NCBI RefSeq assembly: GCF_015207245.1
Contig: NZ_JADEXF010000252.1
Coordinates: 1 to 6,036 of the forward strand
Direction: 5' to 3'
DNA length: 6,036 nt
Source: Nostoc cf. edaphicum LEGE 07299
GTDB lineage: Bacteria > Cyanobacteriota > Cyanobacteriia > Cyanobacteriales > Nostocaceae
Positions 5,659 through 6,036 of this stretch are shown piece by piece (positions within the stretch are counted from its first letter, which is position 1; the number at the start of each line of letters is the position of its first letter). The notes beneath the pieces are model-generated. The model worked only from the letters and a program-made list of their open reading frames with translations, was not told the origin of the DNA and ran no database searches. The position numbers and the translations under genes were made by a program.

Positions 5659-6036
5659 GGTGAGATTTTAATCTTTTTCATTGATGCTACCTTTCTCTTC
5701 ATCATTGAGCCAAGGCTAAAAGCAAAAAGAACACCAACTAAAGGTGTAGGTTCAGGTACTTGTCTATAAGAAACTGTACCTGATATAAGTTCAGCATTGG
5801 GAGAAGTTTTAGAGTAAATTGTAAAATCCTCACCAATAATCTCATAACTGATAGAACTGGAAGGATTAGCTTTATCATTAAACTGATAATTTAATCCAAA
5901 ATACGTTTGTCCTGTTAAGGATGTGGTTTTAAAAACAAGAGGAAAATCTGGGTAATTTGCATCATCTTGTTCAGTGTAAATGGTATCGCCATCAAAGTTG
6001 AAAGAAAGTGACTTAATGGGAGCTTCGGGATTATAG
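5646..6036 (-). CDS. PEP-CTERM sorting-domain protein, C-terminal part (5' end off-window)
   Basis: The frame is open from the right edge of the window to a TGA at 5646-5648, giving 129 visible residues. The end carries the PEP-CTERM layout: VPEPTPLVGVLFAFSLG begins at visible residue 93 (codon 5757-5759), with the PEP motif, a hydrophobic segment, then the basic cluster MMKRK. In bacteria with exosortase this tail directs export and cleavage at the outer surface. The upstream part (SLSFNFDGDTIY..., GQTYFGLNYQF, ISYEIIGEDFTIYSK) is polar, beta-strand-like and rich in Asp, Asn, Ser and Thr; I do not recognise its family. Fourteen further residues (VASMKKIKISPWLS) follow the basic cluster, longer than the few usually seen. 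No start or signal peptide is visible. It is co-oriented with phoD, 312 bp upstream. Confidence 0.85.
   Translation of the reverse strand, partial: YNPEAPIKSLSFNFDGDTIYTEQDDANYPDFPLVFKTTSLTGQTYFGLNYQFNDKANPSSSISYEIIGEDFTIYSKTSPNAELISGTVSYRQVPEPTPLVGVLFAFSLGSMMKRKVASMKKIKISPWLS

Overview
The window looks like chromosomal DNA from a filamentous, probably heterocyst-forming cyanobacterium (Nostoc/Anabaena/Calothrix type). Three things point there. The GcvP and PhoD proteins read like cyanobacterial versions of their families. Five copies of the HIP1 octamer GCGATCGC occur, at 2907, 3284, 4125, 5206 and 5236. The intergenic spaces carry heptamer tandem repeats (CCCCAGT, GAGTGCT) and palindromic repeats typical of such genomes. 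No species can be named from the sequence alone.

Left part (1-3330, + strand): the 3' end of gcvH (lipoyl H protein) is followed, after a 180-bp spacer filled largely with heptamer repeats, by a complete gcvP (970 aa, P protein). Together they form part of the glycine cleavage system, which in cyanobacteria supports photorespiratory glycine metabolism. GcvP decarboxylates glycine and passes the aminomethyl group to the lipoyl arm of GcvH.

Middle (3331-3743): no gene. This 413-bp gap between two convergent genes is a stack of repeats. In order it holds a heptamer-based palindrome just after gcvP, a degenerate imperfect palindrome, a 139-bp miniature transposable element, and a long hairpin with a T-rich tail that suits termination of phoD. 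The miniature element has 18-bp terminal inverted repeats (17/18 matched) and is flanked by an exact 10-bp direct repeat (TGCAGAACAA), as expected of a target-site duplication. It is the most notable item in the window.

Right part (3744-6036, - strand): phoD encodes a complete, probably Tat-exported, metal-dependent PhoD-type alkaline phosphatase/phosphodiesterase for scavenging phosphate outside the cytoplasm. Upstream of it, on the same strand, is the 3' end of a gene for a surface or secreted protein with a PEP-CTERM sorting tail. The start of that gene is off-window. The 312-bp space between them holds a weak terminator-like hairpin, a 13-bp palindrome containing a -10-like hexamer, and a candidate two-repeat Pho box.

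The genes themselves are ordinary. The mobile and repetitive DNA between them is where the unexplained structure lies.
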